Part shown: piece by piece, positions 47,691 through 56,030 of the stretch | How the letters are laid out: each line of letters opens with the position of its first letter | Position numbering within the stretch: position 1 is the stretch's first letter | From: Actinomycetes bacterium | Lineage (GTDB): Bacteria > Actinomycetota > Acidimicrobiia > Acidimicrobiales > Palsa-688 | DNA: 64,000 nucleotides | Direction: 5' to 3' | Assembly: GCA_021787365.1 (NCBI GenBank) | Contig: JAJYMB010000024.1 | Span: 1-64,000 of the forward strand | Notes under the pieces: model-generated | The model's database searches: none | What the model saw: only the letters and a program-made list of their open reading frames with translations | Told to the model about the DNA's origin: nothing | Made by a program: the position numbers and the translations under genes

Positions 47691-49109
47691 GTGGCCTATC
47701 TGCGCGAAGAGTCGCTGCCCGCCTGCCAGAGGCAGGACGAGGGACCCGACCTGCGGCTCCCCGTTCGCGAACCGGCCTCGCGTCCTGCGCACACACTCGG
47801 CCACCGGCGCCGGTACGTTCCCGTACGCGCCAAGTTCGCGTTGGCCTCCGTGCTCGCGTTCGCTTGGTTGGGGTTGTCGGTTTGGCTCTCCCTGCCGTGG
47901 CTCCACTCGCTCGCCAAGGACATCACCTGGCCTGTCGCAGTCCTTGCCATAGCGGTGCTCGCGTATGCTCCCGGCTGGCTGGTCGCTTTCTTGGCCGCGA
48001 GCCTGGTGCTGGACCGACAGCCGCCACTGCGACGGTCGAGCCCACAGGCACCGGTCACCGTTCTCCTGCCAGCGCACAATGAAGCGGAGCGCATAGCCGA
48101 CACGCTCCAGTACCTCGCCCGCCAGGACTACGAGGGGCCTATGCACGTCATCGTCATCGACAACGCCTCTAGCGACGGCACGCTCGCGACTGCTCGCAGA
48201 GCCGCCTCGGAGCTCGGCTTGTCTGCCCGGGCCATATCCGCGCCCAACCCGGGCAAGAGCCACGCCCTCAACACGGCGCTTCGGTACGTGGAGACCGACA
48301 TCGTCATCACCCTCGACGCGGACACCGCCCTTCACCCGAGCGCCGTCCGCAACCTGGTCGCCCGTTACCAATGCTCGCCCTCCGACGTGACCGCGGTAGC
48401 AGGGGCGGTGCTCGCTCGTAACAGCCGCGACAACATCTGGACCCGCATGCAGGAATGGGACTACTTCTTGGGGATCGCCTCGGTCAAAAGGATGCAGGGG
48501 CTCTACCAGGGCACCTTGGTAGCACAGGGGGCGTTCAGCCTCTACGAGACTGAAGCTGTCCGCCGGGTAGGCGGGTGGCCCGACGCCATCGGCGAGGACA
48601 TTGTGCTGACCTGGAGACTGATGGAGGGCGGCCGGCGCGTCTACTTCGAGCCGACCGCCATTGCCTTCACCGAGGTCCCTTCGCATATTGGCCACTTCTG
48701 CAGGCAACGGGCCCGGTGGGCCCGCGGGATGATCGAAGGCATCCGCTCGGTCAAACCGTGGGGGCAGCCGCGCCCCATGACCGCAATGCTGGCCGGGATA
48801 GACCTGCTGCTGCCTTTCATCGACCTCGCCTACACGTTCCTCTGGATGCCCGGGATCGTGCTTGCCTGTTTCGGGCTGTTCTGGTTCGTCGGCATATACA
48901 CCGTAGCCGTGCTACCGCTCACCCTGCTGATCAACGTGCTCCTTTACGAGTACCAGCACAAACGAGTGTTCGTGCCCTTCGACCTCAAGATCCGGCGCAA
49001 CCTGAGGGGGCTGGCCTGCTACGTGCTCTTTTACCAGATGCTCATGTCCCCCGTGTCGGTGGCCGGTTACGCGCAGGAGTTGTTCGGCGTGCGCCGGCGC
49101 TGGAAATAA
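47691..49109 (+). CDS. Processive family-2 glycosyltransferase (PgaC/IcaA-like)
   Basis: A 472-residue membrane glycosyltransferase. Two N-terminal spans (about residues 48-67 and 80-104) precede the GT2 core: VTVLLPAHNEAERIADTLQY, HVIVIDNASSDGTLATARRA, the metal-binding DADT in DIVITLDADTALHPSA, the catalytic aspartate in IGEDIVLTWRLMEGG and QRARWARGMIEGI (QxxRW motif for processive chain growth). Three or four C-terminal spans follow. It resembles poly-N-acetylglucosamine synthases and could make an extracellular beta-glycan. No deacetylase or exporter gene is adjacent. GTG 47691 is a tentative start. Confidence 0.85.
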   Translation: MAYLREESLPACQRQDEGPDLRLPVREPASRPAHTLGHRRRYVPVRAKFALASVLAFAWLGLSVWLSLPWLHSLAKDITWPVAVLAIAVLAYAPGWLVAFLAASLVLDRQPPLRRSSPQAPVTVLLPAHNEAERIADTLQYLARQDYEGPMHVIVIDNASSDGTLATARRAASELGLSARAISAPNPGKSHALNTALRYVETDIVITLDADTALHPSAVRNLVARYQCSPSDVTAVAGAVLARNSRDNIWTRMQEWDYFLGIASVKRMQGLYQGTLVAQGAFSLYETEAVRRVGGWPDAIGEDIVLTWRLMEGGRRVYFEPTAIAFTEVPSHIGHFCRQRARWARGMIEGIRSVKPWGQPRPMTAMLAGIDLLLPFIDLAYTFLWMPGIVLACFGLFWFVGIYTVAVLPLTLLINVLLYEYQHKRVFVPFDLKIRRNLRGLACYVLFYQMLMSPVSVAGYAQELFGVRRRWK

Positions 49110-49249
49110 GCTGGAGGTCGCTTTCCGGCCCTCAGGACCACCTGGCCCTCCTCCCGCGAAAGGCCCGAGGCCGGGTGACCCCTCGGAGTCGGCTGCCTGC
49201 CATCGGTGGGCGAGCGCCCTCGGCGCAGGCGAGCGACCTCGAGGCATAT

Positions 49250-49702
49250 TTATGGGGTTGAGGCGACCATCTGGAGGATCCGCTCGATCTCGTCGTCTTG
49301 TGCCGCCAAGTGCTCCTGTATCTGGATTGCTTCGTGAAGAATGGCGTCAGCGTCGTTGTAGGTGTCCTCGGCACGTTTGTCAGCTGCCTTCGCCTGGATG
49401 TTCTGCCCCACGATAATGATGGGCAGCAATACCAACTGCAAGAAGTTCGAGGACACCCAAGCGATGATGATGGTCATGTTGCCGGAGCGGAAAGCTGAAG
49501 GCGCGCTCAACAAGGCGATGACGGTGAAGAGGTACGCGCACCACATGGTGCCGACCACAAAGGTGATGCCCAGGGCGAGCCGAGCGTTAAACCGGATGAA
49601 CGGGTTGGGGTGGTGGAGGCGGCGCTGGTCGATGGTCCGGGAGGGTCCCTCGGCCTTACGCTGCTGGATGCGGGGATGGGGTACGTGGTGGTACAAGGGC
49701 AT
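49250..49702 (-). CDS. DUF1003-like membrane protein
   Basis: A 150-residue protein with two membrane spans (RLALGITFVVGTMWCAYLFT and AWVSSNFLQLVLLPIIIVGQ) followed by NIQAKAADKRAEDTYNDADA and a C-terminal helix. The second span and the QNxxAxxADxRAExD segment are characteristic of DUF1003 proteins. It is divergent from the MOSC gene with 100 nt between. Function unknown. Confidence 0.75.
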   Translation of the reverse strand: MPLYHHVPHPRIQQRKAEGPSRTIDQRRLHHPNPFIRFNARLALGITFVVGTMWCAYLFTVIALLSAPSAFRSGNMTIIIAWVSSNFLQLVLLPIIIVGQNIQAKAADKRAEDTYNDADAILHEAIQIQEHLAAQDDEIERILQMVASTP

Positions 49703-49802
49703 GCGCGTATCTTCGCACCACGAGCACCGCCCGCCCCTCCGCCCGCAGAGCGGGCAACCGACGTGAGCGCAGCGGGGCCTCCCGTTGGACTAAAAGGGAC
49801 GG

Positions 49803-50582
49803 ATGGGAGCACGGGTGGCTTGGATCTCGATCGCGCCGGTCAAAGGCTTGGGTTTGGTCCACCCCGCGGCCGTGGAGCTCGGTACGGGGGGAGTGGCCGC
49901 GAACCGTGCCTTCTACCTCGTGGATGAGGACGGGCAGATGGTCAATGGAAAGCGACTTGGTGGCTTGGTTAGGGTCACTCCTGCCTACGACCCGGCGCTG
50001 GAGACCCTAACCCTGGCGTTCCCCGACGGGACCGAAGTTGCAGGGCATGTGGTTGGCGCGCAAGAGGTGACGACGTCGTTTTTTGGGCGACCGGTCTCTG
50101 GCCACGTCGTGGACGGTCCTTGGAGCGAGGCCCTCAGCGCCTACTTCGAGCGTCCCCTCGCCCTCGTGAAGGTCGCCCACGAGGGCGACGGGGTCGACCG
50201 GGGCTCGAAGGCCGCCGTGTCCCTACTGTCTACCGCCTCTGTCGCTCGCCTGGCCGCGGCATTGGGTGGCGGAGCGAGCCTCGACCGCCGGCGGTTCCGC
50301 ATGTTGTTCGGGGTGAGCGGGGTGGCCGCCCACGCCGAGGACGGGTGGGTCGGCCGGCGGGTCCGTCTCGGCGAGGCGGTGGTAGCCATCGGGGGCCTGG
50401 TCGGGCGCTGTTTGGTCACCAGCCAAGACCCTGACACCGGGACGGTGGACACGGACACCCTGGGGGCGTTGCGCTCGTACCGCCGCCAGCCAGAGACGGG
50501 TGAAAAGCTCCCGTTCGGAGTTTGGGGTGGAGTCGTCCAACCCGGACGGGTGGCCCTGGCCGACGTGGTCGAACCTGTCTAG
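49803..50582 (+). CDS. MOSC-domain protein
   Basis: A 259-residue protein. The N-terminal beta-barrel (VAWISIAPVKGLGLVHPAAV, NRAFYLVDEDGQMVNGKRLG) leads to a MOSC domain with SLLSTASVARLAAAL, RRFRMLFGVSGVAAHAEDGW and VRLGEAVVAIGGLVGRCLVT. The usual NPRxNxxV and CxRC positions are degenerate: the conserved cysteine appears as GRCLVTSQDPDTG. MOSC proteins transfer sulfur or bind molybdenum cofactor. It sits 24 nt before the DUF488 gene. Confidence 0.85.
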   Translation: MGARVAWISIAPVKGLGLVHPAAVELGTGGVAANRAFYLVDEDGQMVNGKRLGGLVRVTPAYDPALETLTLAFPDGTEVAGHVVGAQEVTTSFFGRPVSGHVVDGPWSEALSAYFERPLALVKVAHEGDGVDRGSKAAVSLLSTASVARLAAALGGGASLDRRRFRMLFGVSGVAAHAEDGWVGRRVRLGEAVVAIGGLVGRCLVTSQDPDTGTVDTDTLGALRSYRRQPETGEKLPFGVWGGVVQPGRVALADVVEPV

Positions 50583-50606
50583 CTTTGGTCCCGAGGGCGA
50601 GGCGCG

Positions 50607-50984
50607 ATGACTAGCAAGGTCCGGGCTGTGAAGGTCCGTCGCATCTACGAACCGCCGGCCGGCACCGAGGGCTACCTGGTGCTCGTCGACCGGCTCTGGC
50701 CCCGGGGTGTAAAAGGCTCTCGAGACCTGTTCGACGAGTGGGCGAAAGAGGCCGCCCCCAGCGCTGACCTGCGGCGCTGGTACGGCCACGACCCCACCAA
50801 GTTCTCGGAGTTCGCCAGGCGCTACCGGGCCGAGCTCGCTCGCCCGCCGGCCAAGAGCGAGGTGCGGCACCTGGCCGATATCTCCGCTAGGGCCCCGCTC
50901 ACGCTGCTAACTGCCACCAAGGACGTCGAGCACTCGGGCGCCGTCGTGCTCGCCCAGGTCATCGAGGCGATGCCGGCCCCGTAA
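50607..50984 (+). CDS. DUF488 family protein
   Basis: A 125-residue protein: VKVRRIYEPPAGTEGYLVLV, DRLWPRGVKGSRDLFDEWAK and EAAPSADLRRWYGHDPTKFS, followed by RYRAELARPPAKSEV and LTLLTATKDVEHSGAVVLAQ. This is the RVYEP...DRLWPRGxxK...WxKExAPSxxLRxW pattern of DUF488 (YeaO-like) proteins. Same strand and 24 nt from the MOSC gene. Biochemical role not established for the family. Confidence 0.92.
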   Translation: MTSKVRAVKVRRIYEPPAGTEGYLVLVDRLWPRGVKGSRDLFDEWAKEAAPSADLRRWYGHDPTKFSEFARRYRAELARPPAKSEVRHLADISARAPLTLLTATKDVEHSGAVVLAQVIEAMPAP

Positions 50985-51089
50985 ACGCCGAGGCCGTGCA
51001 GGCCGAGGAGCGCCTTGTGATGGTGACCCGCCGCTCCGTGGTCGAAGCACACAGAGCACTTTGCCCGGGCTTCTCCGGTGCCGACTTGC

Positions 51090-51785
51090 TCAGGCCCCTC
51101 GGCGCTCGGGGGTGTCGCTCGTGTCGCCACCGCCCCCGCCGCTTCCTTCTGGCATTTCCTCTCCGGGCCCGTAGATACGGCGTGAAAGCCGCTTGGCGCC
51201 GCCCTCCGCGACGGCCTGGCGGAGCGCCTCGGAGAACACGGCAGGGCCCCAGTAGCGGCTCCCGACCATCCGGGCAAGCTCGCCCTCCTCGGTCGGCCCG
51301 TGCTCTTGGAGCGCCCGTTCGATTGCGAGGATCTCCCGGTCGAGCGCTTGTTCGGGAGGAGTCGGGGCCACGATAGAGCCCGGAACTGCGCCGAGACGGC
51401 CGGGGCCGAGCCGGTAACGCCGAAAGCCGGTTTCGCGCTCGCGCCTGCGTCGCATCCTGGCTTCGATGCGGGCTCGTTCCTTTTCGAGGCTGCTGGGCCT
51501 CCGCGTCTCGGGCACCCTTTCCACTTCCTCTTCTCCTGTGGGGAGGCCGCCTTGCTCGCGGGCGGTGTCGGCGTCGGCCCGGCGGCGTAGTGCCTCCAGC
51601 CGGTAGGCGGCCGCCCGGGCGCGGTGCTCGGCGACCTCGGCAGCGGTCCTCGTGCGCTCCGCACCTACCTGGTCATGTAGGGCGGCAAGTTCGTGCACCA
51701 CTGCGGAGAGCGAGTGGGCCTGCGCCCAAAGGGCGTGCATCTCTGCGGTGGCCTCGTCGACACCTCCCGGCGGCCGGTGAACCAT
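51090..51785 (-). CDS. Hypothetical coiled-coil protein with winged-helix-like tail
   Basis: A 231-residue soluble protein. Residues about 15-120 are long charged helices (AEHRARAAAYRLEALRRRAD, SLEKERARIEARMRRRRERE). The C-terminal 75 residues (LDREILAIERALQEHGPTEE, GELARMVGSRYWGPAVFSEA, LRQAVAEGGAKRLSRRIYGP) look like a small winged-helix domain, then a Gly-rich end. The start at 51785 is one of several in-frame ATGs; none has a strong site. Function unknown. Confidence 0.6.
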   Translation of the reverse strand: MVHRPPGGVDEATAEMHALWAQAHSLSAVVHELAALHDQVGAERTRTAAEVAEHRARAAAYRLEALRRRADADTAREQGGLPTGEEEVERVPETRRPSSLEKERARIEARMRRRRERETGFRRYRLGPGRLGAVPGSIVAPTPPEQALDREILAIERALQEHGPTEEGELARMVGSRYWGPAVFSEALRQAVAEGGAKRLSRRIYGPGEEMPEGSGGGGGDTSDTPERRGA

Positions 51786-51979
51786 CGGAAGGCTCAGGGA
51801 GGGGGCGCGGCAGTCATGACCGCTCTGGTCGGCACCGTCATGTGCGCCGGCCCGTGGCATATGAAGAGGCTCCTCACCCGCTCGACCGTGCCCCTCTCGG
51901 GTGGTCGCAGTTGGGGCGGTTGCCTACGGCTGGCGAGCCGTAGAACGGCTGTCTCCGGCTTATGGCCCGCCCCGGGTTG

Positions 51980-52204
51980 TCACAGTGCGTCGTCGGCAGG
52001 CATGGCCTCGTAAGAATGCTGTTTTGGAACACAAAATGCTGCCGGCGCCGGGAAGATCGTCGGGTCGTCATGAGGGTGCCGCAACCCGTGGAAATGTAGT
52101 TCGGCATGAGTAGCGGCGTAAACATCGTACTCAGCCTTTGACATGAAGGACCGGCTGGTAATTTGTTCCTCACCACATCGAAACTCGGTCATGGTGGCCA
52201 TCAT
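51980..52204 (-). pseudogene. Short ORF with a tyrosine-recombinase-like HxLRH motif
   Basis: A 74-codon frame reads FRCGEEQITSRSFMSKAEYD then HAELHFHGLRHPHDDPTIFP. HFHGLRH resembles the HxLRH box II of tyrosine recombinases, but no other catalytic residue is visible. It begins 14 nt after the cystathionine lyase gene. Could be a decayed integrase end or a chance frame. The rest of 51786-52217 has nothing recognisable. Confidence 0.25.
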
Positions 52205-52217
52205 AAGTGCGGGGCTG

Positions 52218-53375
52218 TTAGTTCGCCAAGGCCTGGCTGAAGTCCGCGATGAGGTCTTGCTGGGCTTCGATGCCGCAGCTCACCCGGACCAGGTCGGAGG
52301 TGATGCCAAGGCGTTCTCGGTTCTCGGGGCGCATACCCGCGTGAGTGCTGGTCGCGGGCCGGGTGATGAGCGTCTCGACACCGCCGAGGCTCACCGCCGG
52401 GTATGCCAACTGCACCGCGCCGAGCAGGGCTTCGGCAGCCCCCTCACCTCCGCGCAACCGCAGGCTCAGCATGCCTCCGAACCCCGAGAGCAGCTTCGCA
52501 GCGTGCGCGTGGTCGGGGTGGGAGGGTAGCCCAGGGTAGTGGACGGCAGCGACCGCAGGGTGGCCGGCGAGGAAACGGGCCAGTGCCAGGGCGTTTTCGT
52601 TTTGTGCCCGGACCCGTAGCGCGAGGGTCTTGACCCCCCGGGCGAGCAAGAACCCGGTGTGGGGGTCGAGGCTGCCCCCGAAGTGGTTGAGGGTCCTGCG
52701 CACCCGCTCGACCAGCCCGGCGCTGCCCATGACACAGCCAGCCACGAGGTCGGAGTGGCCGCCCAGGTACTTGGTGGCGCTGTGGAAGCAAAGGTCGAAG
52801 CCGGCCGCGAGAGGGCGGAAGTTCACCGGGGTGGCGAAGGTGTTGTCGATGACCGTGAGTAAGCCCTCCCTCCGCCCGAAGGCGGCGATCTCGTCGAGCA
52901 GGCCGACTCGGACCATGGGGTTGGTGATCGTCTCCACCAGGAAGACCTTGGTCTGCCGGGTGCGCGCGGCTGCCCAGGTCTCCGGCCGGTTGACATCGAC
53001 GAAGGTGTAGCGCCAGCCGAGGTCTTCGCTGTGCTCTGTGAGGAAGTCGTGGGTGCCGCCGTAGAGGGAGTCGCCCGCCAGCAAATGGTCCCCCGCGCGC
53101 AGGGTGCTGAGAAGGGTGGTCGTGACCGCCGCCATGCCGGAGGAGGTCGCCAGCGCGGCCTCGGCGCCCTCCAGCGCGGCGAGCTTGTCGTGCAGGTACC
53201 TCTGGGAGGGCGTTGAGTTCAGCCGTATGTAGGGGATGTCATGGTAAGCGGTGCCCGGGCCCATCGAGTACACCGTGCTCTGGTAGATCGGGAAGACCGC
53301 GGACCCCTCCGGCCCCGGCCTGCGCTCCCCCCCGTGTACCGCTACCGTCTCGATCGAACCGCCCTCAGTGTGCAT
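52218..53375 (-). CDS. Cystathionine gamma-synthase/lyase family PLP enzyme
   Basis: A 385-residue fold-type I PLP enzyme of Cys/Met metabolism. Motifs: FPIYQSTVYSMG, GMAAVTTTLLSTLRAGDHLL, AGDSLYGGTHDFL, VIDNTFATPVNFRPLAAGFD and the PLP lysine K202 in CFHSATKYLGGHSDLVAG; the end carries SLGGVETLITRPATSTHAGM and VRVSCGIEAQQDLIADF. It interconverts cystathionine, homocysteine or cysteine derivatives; sequence alone does not separate synthase from lyase. The gene is divergent from heliorhodopsin across 280 nt that hold no other gene. Confidence 0.92.
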   Translation of the reverse strand: MHTEGGSIETVAVHGGERRPGPEGSAVFPIYQSTVYSMGPGTAYHDIPYIRLNSTPSQRYLHDKLAALEGAEAALATSSGMAAVTTTLLSTLRAGDHLLAGDSLYGGTHDFLTEHSEDLGWRYTFVDVNRPETWAAARTRQTKVFLVETITNPMVRVGLLDEIAAFGRREGLLTVIDNTFATPVNFRPLAAGFDLCFHSATKYLGGHSDLVAGCVMGSAGLVERVRRTLNHFGGSLDPHTGFLLARGVKTLALRVRAQNENALALARFLAGHPAVAAVHYPGLPSHPDHAHAAKLLSGFGGMLSLRLRGGEGAAEALLGAVQLAYPAVSLGGVETLITRPATSTHAGMRPENRERLGITSDLVRVSCGIEAQQDLIADFSQALAN

Positions 53376-53652
53376 GACAGACCTCCCGTCTGGTGTCAGG
53401 GCCGAACTACAGCGTCATGGCACCAACGAGGCTAGCGAGGTGCCAGCCACCGTGACCCGGTCCTCGATCACGAACGTGATCCCCACGGTCAGGTCAAAGC
53501 TGGCGGTGATCGAGCCGACCCCTGGTATCACCGCCACCGCCGGCGCCCGCGATGGTCGTGTAGGCGGTCGGCGCCACACCAGGACGGGGCCGGCGCAGCA
53601 AAAGGACGTTCGGCCCTAACCGTAGGCGCGGCTGGAGGCATCTACTGGGAAG

Positions 53653-54420
53653 ATGGCCAGAGGTTTGGGGTCGGTCGAGCAGTTGCGCCCTTACAACCTG
53701 GTGGCAGCGTTGCTGCACGCCGCGCAGGCGGCCGCCGTTTTGGTCTTCGCCAACGCGTTCTCGTTGCCGGTACGCGCGTCGTATATGACCGGGCCCCCGG
53801 GCCCCGGGGTCGGTACGCGGACGGTCACGTTGTTCGACCTCCGGTTTGCGTGGGCCATTGCCGCTTTCTTTGCGCTGTCGGCTGTGGCGCACCTGATTGT
53901 CGCCGGACCGGCGTGGCGCTCGTACCAGGTGCTGTTGGCGAAGCACCGCAACCCCTACCGCTGGCTCGAGTACTCGCTCAGCGCGTCGATCATGATCGTG
54001 CTCATCGCCATGCTCGTGGGCATCGACGATGTCGCCGCCCTTATCGCACTCGTGGGCGTCAATGCCGCGATGATCGGCTTCGGGTGGCTCCAAGAGCGTT
54101 ATGAGGATCCCGGCGGGAGCCTCGGCCCGTTCTGGCTCTGCAGCCTTGCGGGCGTAGTCCCGTGGGTGGCCATCGGTGTCTACCTGGGTGGCCCTGGCGC
54201 CGATCTCCACCCTCCAGCGTTCGTGTATGCCATCTTCGCCTCGCTGTTCGTGGCCTTCAACTGCTTCGCCGTGAACCAGTGGCTCCAGTACAAGCAGGTG
54301 GGGCGTTGGAGCGAGTACCTAGTAGGCGAGCGCGTGTACGTGACACTGTCGCTCGTGGCCAAGAGCCTGCTGGCGTGGCAGATCTTTGCGTCGACGCTCG
54401 CTTCTGCCGCTGCGCACTGA
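53653..54420 (+). CDS. Heliorhodopsin
   Basis: A 255-residue seven-helix protein with the hallmarks of heliorhodopsin rather than type 1 rhodopsin: LRPYNLVAALLHAAQAAAVL (H22), HLIVAG with H80, the counter-ion E106 in YRWLEYSLSASIMIVLIAML, NAAMIGFGWLQERYEDPGG, FVYAIFASLFVAFNCFAVNQ and the retinal-binding lysine K237 in YVTLSLVAKSLLAWQIF. The N-terminal polar segment lies inside the cell in this family. Heliorhodopsins do not pump ions and are thought to signal or to modulate a partner enzyme. No carotenoid-cleavage or retinal-synthesis gene is nearby; neighbours are a PLP lyase and a zinc dehydrogenase. Confidence 0.95.
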   Translation: MARGLGSVEQLRPYNLVAALLHAAQAAAVLVFANAFSLPVRASYMTGPPGPGVGTRTVTLFDLRFAWAIAAFFALSAVAHLIVAGPAWRSYQVLLAKHRNPYRWLEYSLSASIMIVLIAMLVGIDDVAALIALVGVNAAMIGFGWLQERYEDPGGSLGPFWLCSLAGVVPWVAIGVYLGGPGADLHPPAFVYAIFASLFVAFNCFAVNQWLQYKQVGRWSEYLVGERVYVTLSLVAKSLLAWQIFASTLASAAAH

Positions 54421-54598
54421 CCCGGCCTGCCCCTCTCCTTGACACAACGTTAGCGGCATAGTACCGTCAGGCAAAGTAACGATTTCTCGACCTCAATAGG
54501 CCGCGAAAGTCCAATAAGTCAAGAGGCGCGCTGGGTCAAGGGACCTCTGGGACCTCGACGGGAGAATTGCACGATGACTGTCCTAGTAGGTACGCAAA

Positions 54599-55633
54599 AT
54601 GGGTGACGGCCAGGGCCGTAGGCGGGTTGTCGCCAGTGCCGTCGACGTCGTTGAAGTCGTAGACGAGCCAGTACCTGGGTTAGAGCCGGGTGAGGCACTG
54701 GTCAAGCTCTCGGTCTCGGGGGTGTGCGGCTCGGACAAGGCTGGCGTCCACGGGGAGCACGTCTTCATGAAACCCCCCTATTATCCCGGGCATGAAGTGG
54801 TCGGAGTCGTGGAGGCAGTCGCAGAGGGAGTGAGCGGCGTGCGCGTCTGCGACCGGGTCACCGTCGAACCGACATTGCCGTGCGGGCGTTGCAAGCCCTG
54901 CCTCAACAAAGTAGAGAACCTGTGCGAGAACTTGCAGTTCTTCGGTTGCGGCTACCGGGAGGGAGGTATGGCAGACGTTTTCACCGTGCCTGCGCAGCGG
55001 TTGTACAGGTTCCCCCAGGAGTTTACCGATCACGAGGCGGCACTTATCGAGCCCCTGGCCACGCCTGTCCACGCCGTACGCTTGGCGGGCGACCTCCGGG
55101 GCAAGGCGGTGGCCATCCTCGGTTCGGGCACGATCGGCCTGTTGACGCTCTTGGCGGCGCGCCAGGCGGGAGCGCGGCGCGTGGTCAGCACAGACGTGCT
55201 CGTGAAGAAACGTGAGCTCGCACTCGAGTTGGGTGCAGACGCAGCGGTGGACGCTAGCGCCCCTGACCTGGCAGGCGCGGTGAGAGGAGAGCTCGGAGAG
55301 AGCGGGGACGTCGTGTTCGACTGCGTGGCCAACCAAAAAACATTGCCCGAGGCCATCAAGATCGCACTGAAGGGGGGGACTGTGGTCGTGATGGGGGGAG
55401 CGCGGAGGCCGGTCACGATCGACCTGCCCTTGGTGCAGGAGTACCAGGTGCGCATACAAGGGGCCACCACCTACCGTCGGGAGGACTTCGAGGAGGCCGC
55501 ACGGATCATAGCCGCGAGCGACTTTGACGCCAGCAACTTCGTGACCGCCACCTTCCCGCTGTCCCGGGCCAAAGAAGCATTCTCAGCTATAAATTCGGGC
55601 CGGGAAGTGAAGATCCTCGTCGCAGCCGATTGA
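54599..55633 (+). CDS. Zinc-dependent medium-chain dehydrogenase
   Basis: A 344-residue MDR enzyme. Catalytic zinc ligands: Cys in VSGVCGSDKAGVHG and His-Glu in YYPGHEVVGVVEAV. The structural zinc lobe is PCGRCKPCLNKVENLCENL. The nucleotide fold is KAVAILGSGTIGLLTLLAAR. The pattern is that of threonine/sorbitol-type dehydrogenases acting on sugar alcohols or similar polyols with NAD(P). It follows heliorhodopsin by 178 nt on the same strand; a functional link is possible but unproven. Confidence 0.9.
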   Translation: MGDGQGRRRVVASAVDVVEVVDEPVPGLEPGEALVKLSVSGVCGSDKAGVHGEHVFMKPPYYPGHEVVGVVEAVAEGVSGVRVCDRVTVEPTLPCGRCKPCLNKVENLCENLQFFGCGYREGGMADVFTVPAQRLYRFPQEFTDHEAALIEPLATPVHAVRLAGDLRGKAVAILGSGTIGLLTLLAARQAGARRVVSTDVLVKKRELALELGADAAVDASAPDLAGAVRGELGESGDVVFDCVANQKTLPEAIKIALKGGTVVVMGGARRPVTIDLPLVQEYQVRIQGATTYRREDFEEAARIIAASDFDASNFVTATFPLSRAKEAFSAINSGREVKILVAAD

Positions 55634-55656
55634 GGCGGAGAGGCTGCGCCACTACC

Positions 55657-55821
55657 ATGCGGGTCATGCCCCTTCAAGGAGATTACGGACCGAGCCCGGA
55701 GCAATGGGTGAGGGACCAGGTAGAGGAGTACGAGCGCTCCGGCGGCCAGCGCGCCAATACGCTGCGCGACACCGGGCTACCGCGCCAGATCCCTGTCTTC
55801 GTCGCTCGCCGGCGAGCGTAG
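55657..55821 (+). pseudogene. DUF385 nitroreductase N-terminal fragment
   Basis: ATG 55657 opens MRVMPLQGDYGPSPEQWVRD, QVEEYERSGGQRANTLRDTG and LP. This is the start of longer deazaflavin-dependent DUF385 proteins (EPSPxxWVRDQVxxYExSGGxxGNTLRxTGLP). The frame then ends within 15 codons of foreign sequence; the beta-barrel is absent. Confidence 0.75.
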
Positions 55822-55849
55822 GTCGCCGTGGTAATAGGCCGCGATCTGT

Positions 55850-55994
55850 GATCAAACGACGGCGAGCGCCAGCGGGCATACTCGATCAGGCCGTTCAGCC
55901 GTTGCTGCTGGCGACTGGCGATCAGCTCCGCTCCCGCCCGCCGGGTGCGCAACACGTCCAGCACGGCCAAGTAAGTGCCCAGCGAGGTGGGCAT
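55850..55994 (-). pseudogene. Adenylate-forming enzyme (CoF synthetase-like) N-terminal fragment
   Basis: From ATG 55994 the minus strand reads MPTSLGTYLAVLDVLRTRRA then GAELIASRQQQRLNGLIEYA and RWRSPSF, resembling the N-terminal helices of phenylacetate-CoA-ligase-like proteins (LxARQxxRLxxLxxxARxxSPxY). It then runs into the DUF385 fragment in antisense. Only about 48 codons remain. Confidence 0.4.
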
Positions 55995-56030
55995 ACACCC
56001 CCCGCTCCTAGTGGGGCGAAGGCTTGTGAA

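Noticed and set aside
47443-47796. N-terminal extension of the DUF4388 protein
   Set aside because: Family sequence begins at the GTG at 47442 and the extension has no homology-like pattern; it also overlaps the opposite-strand glycosyltransferase start.
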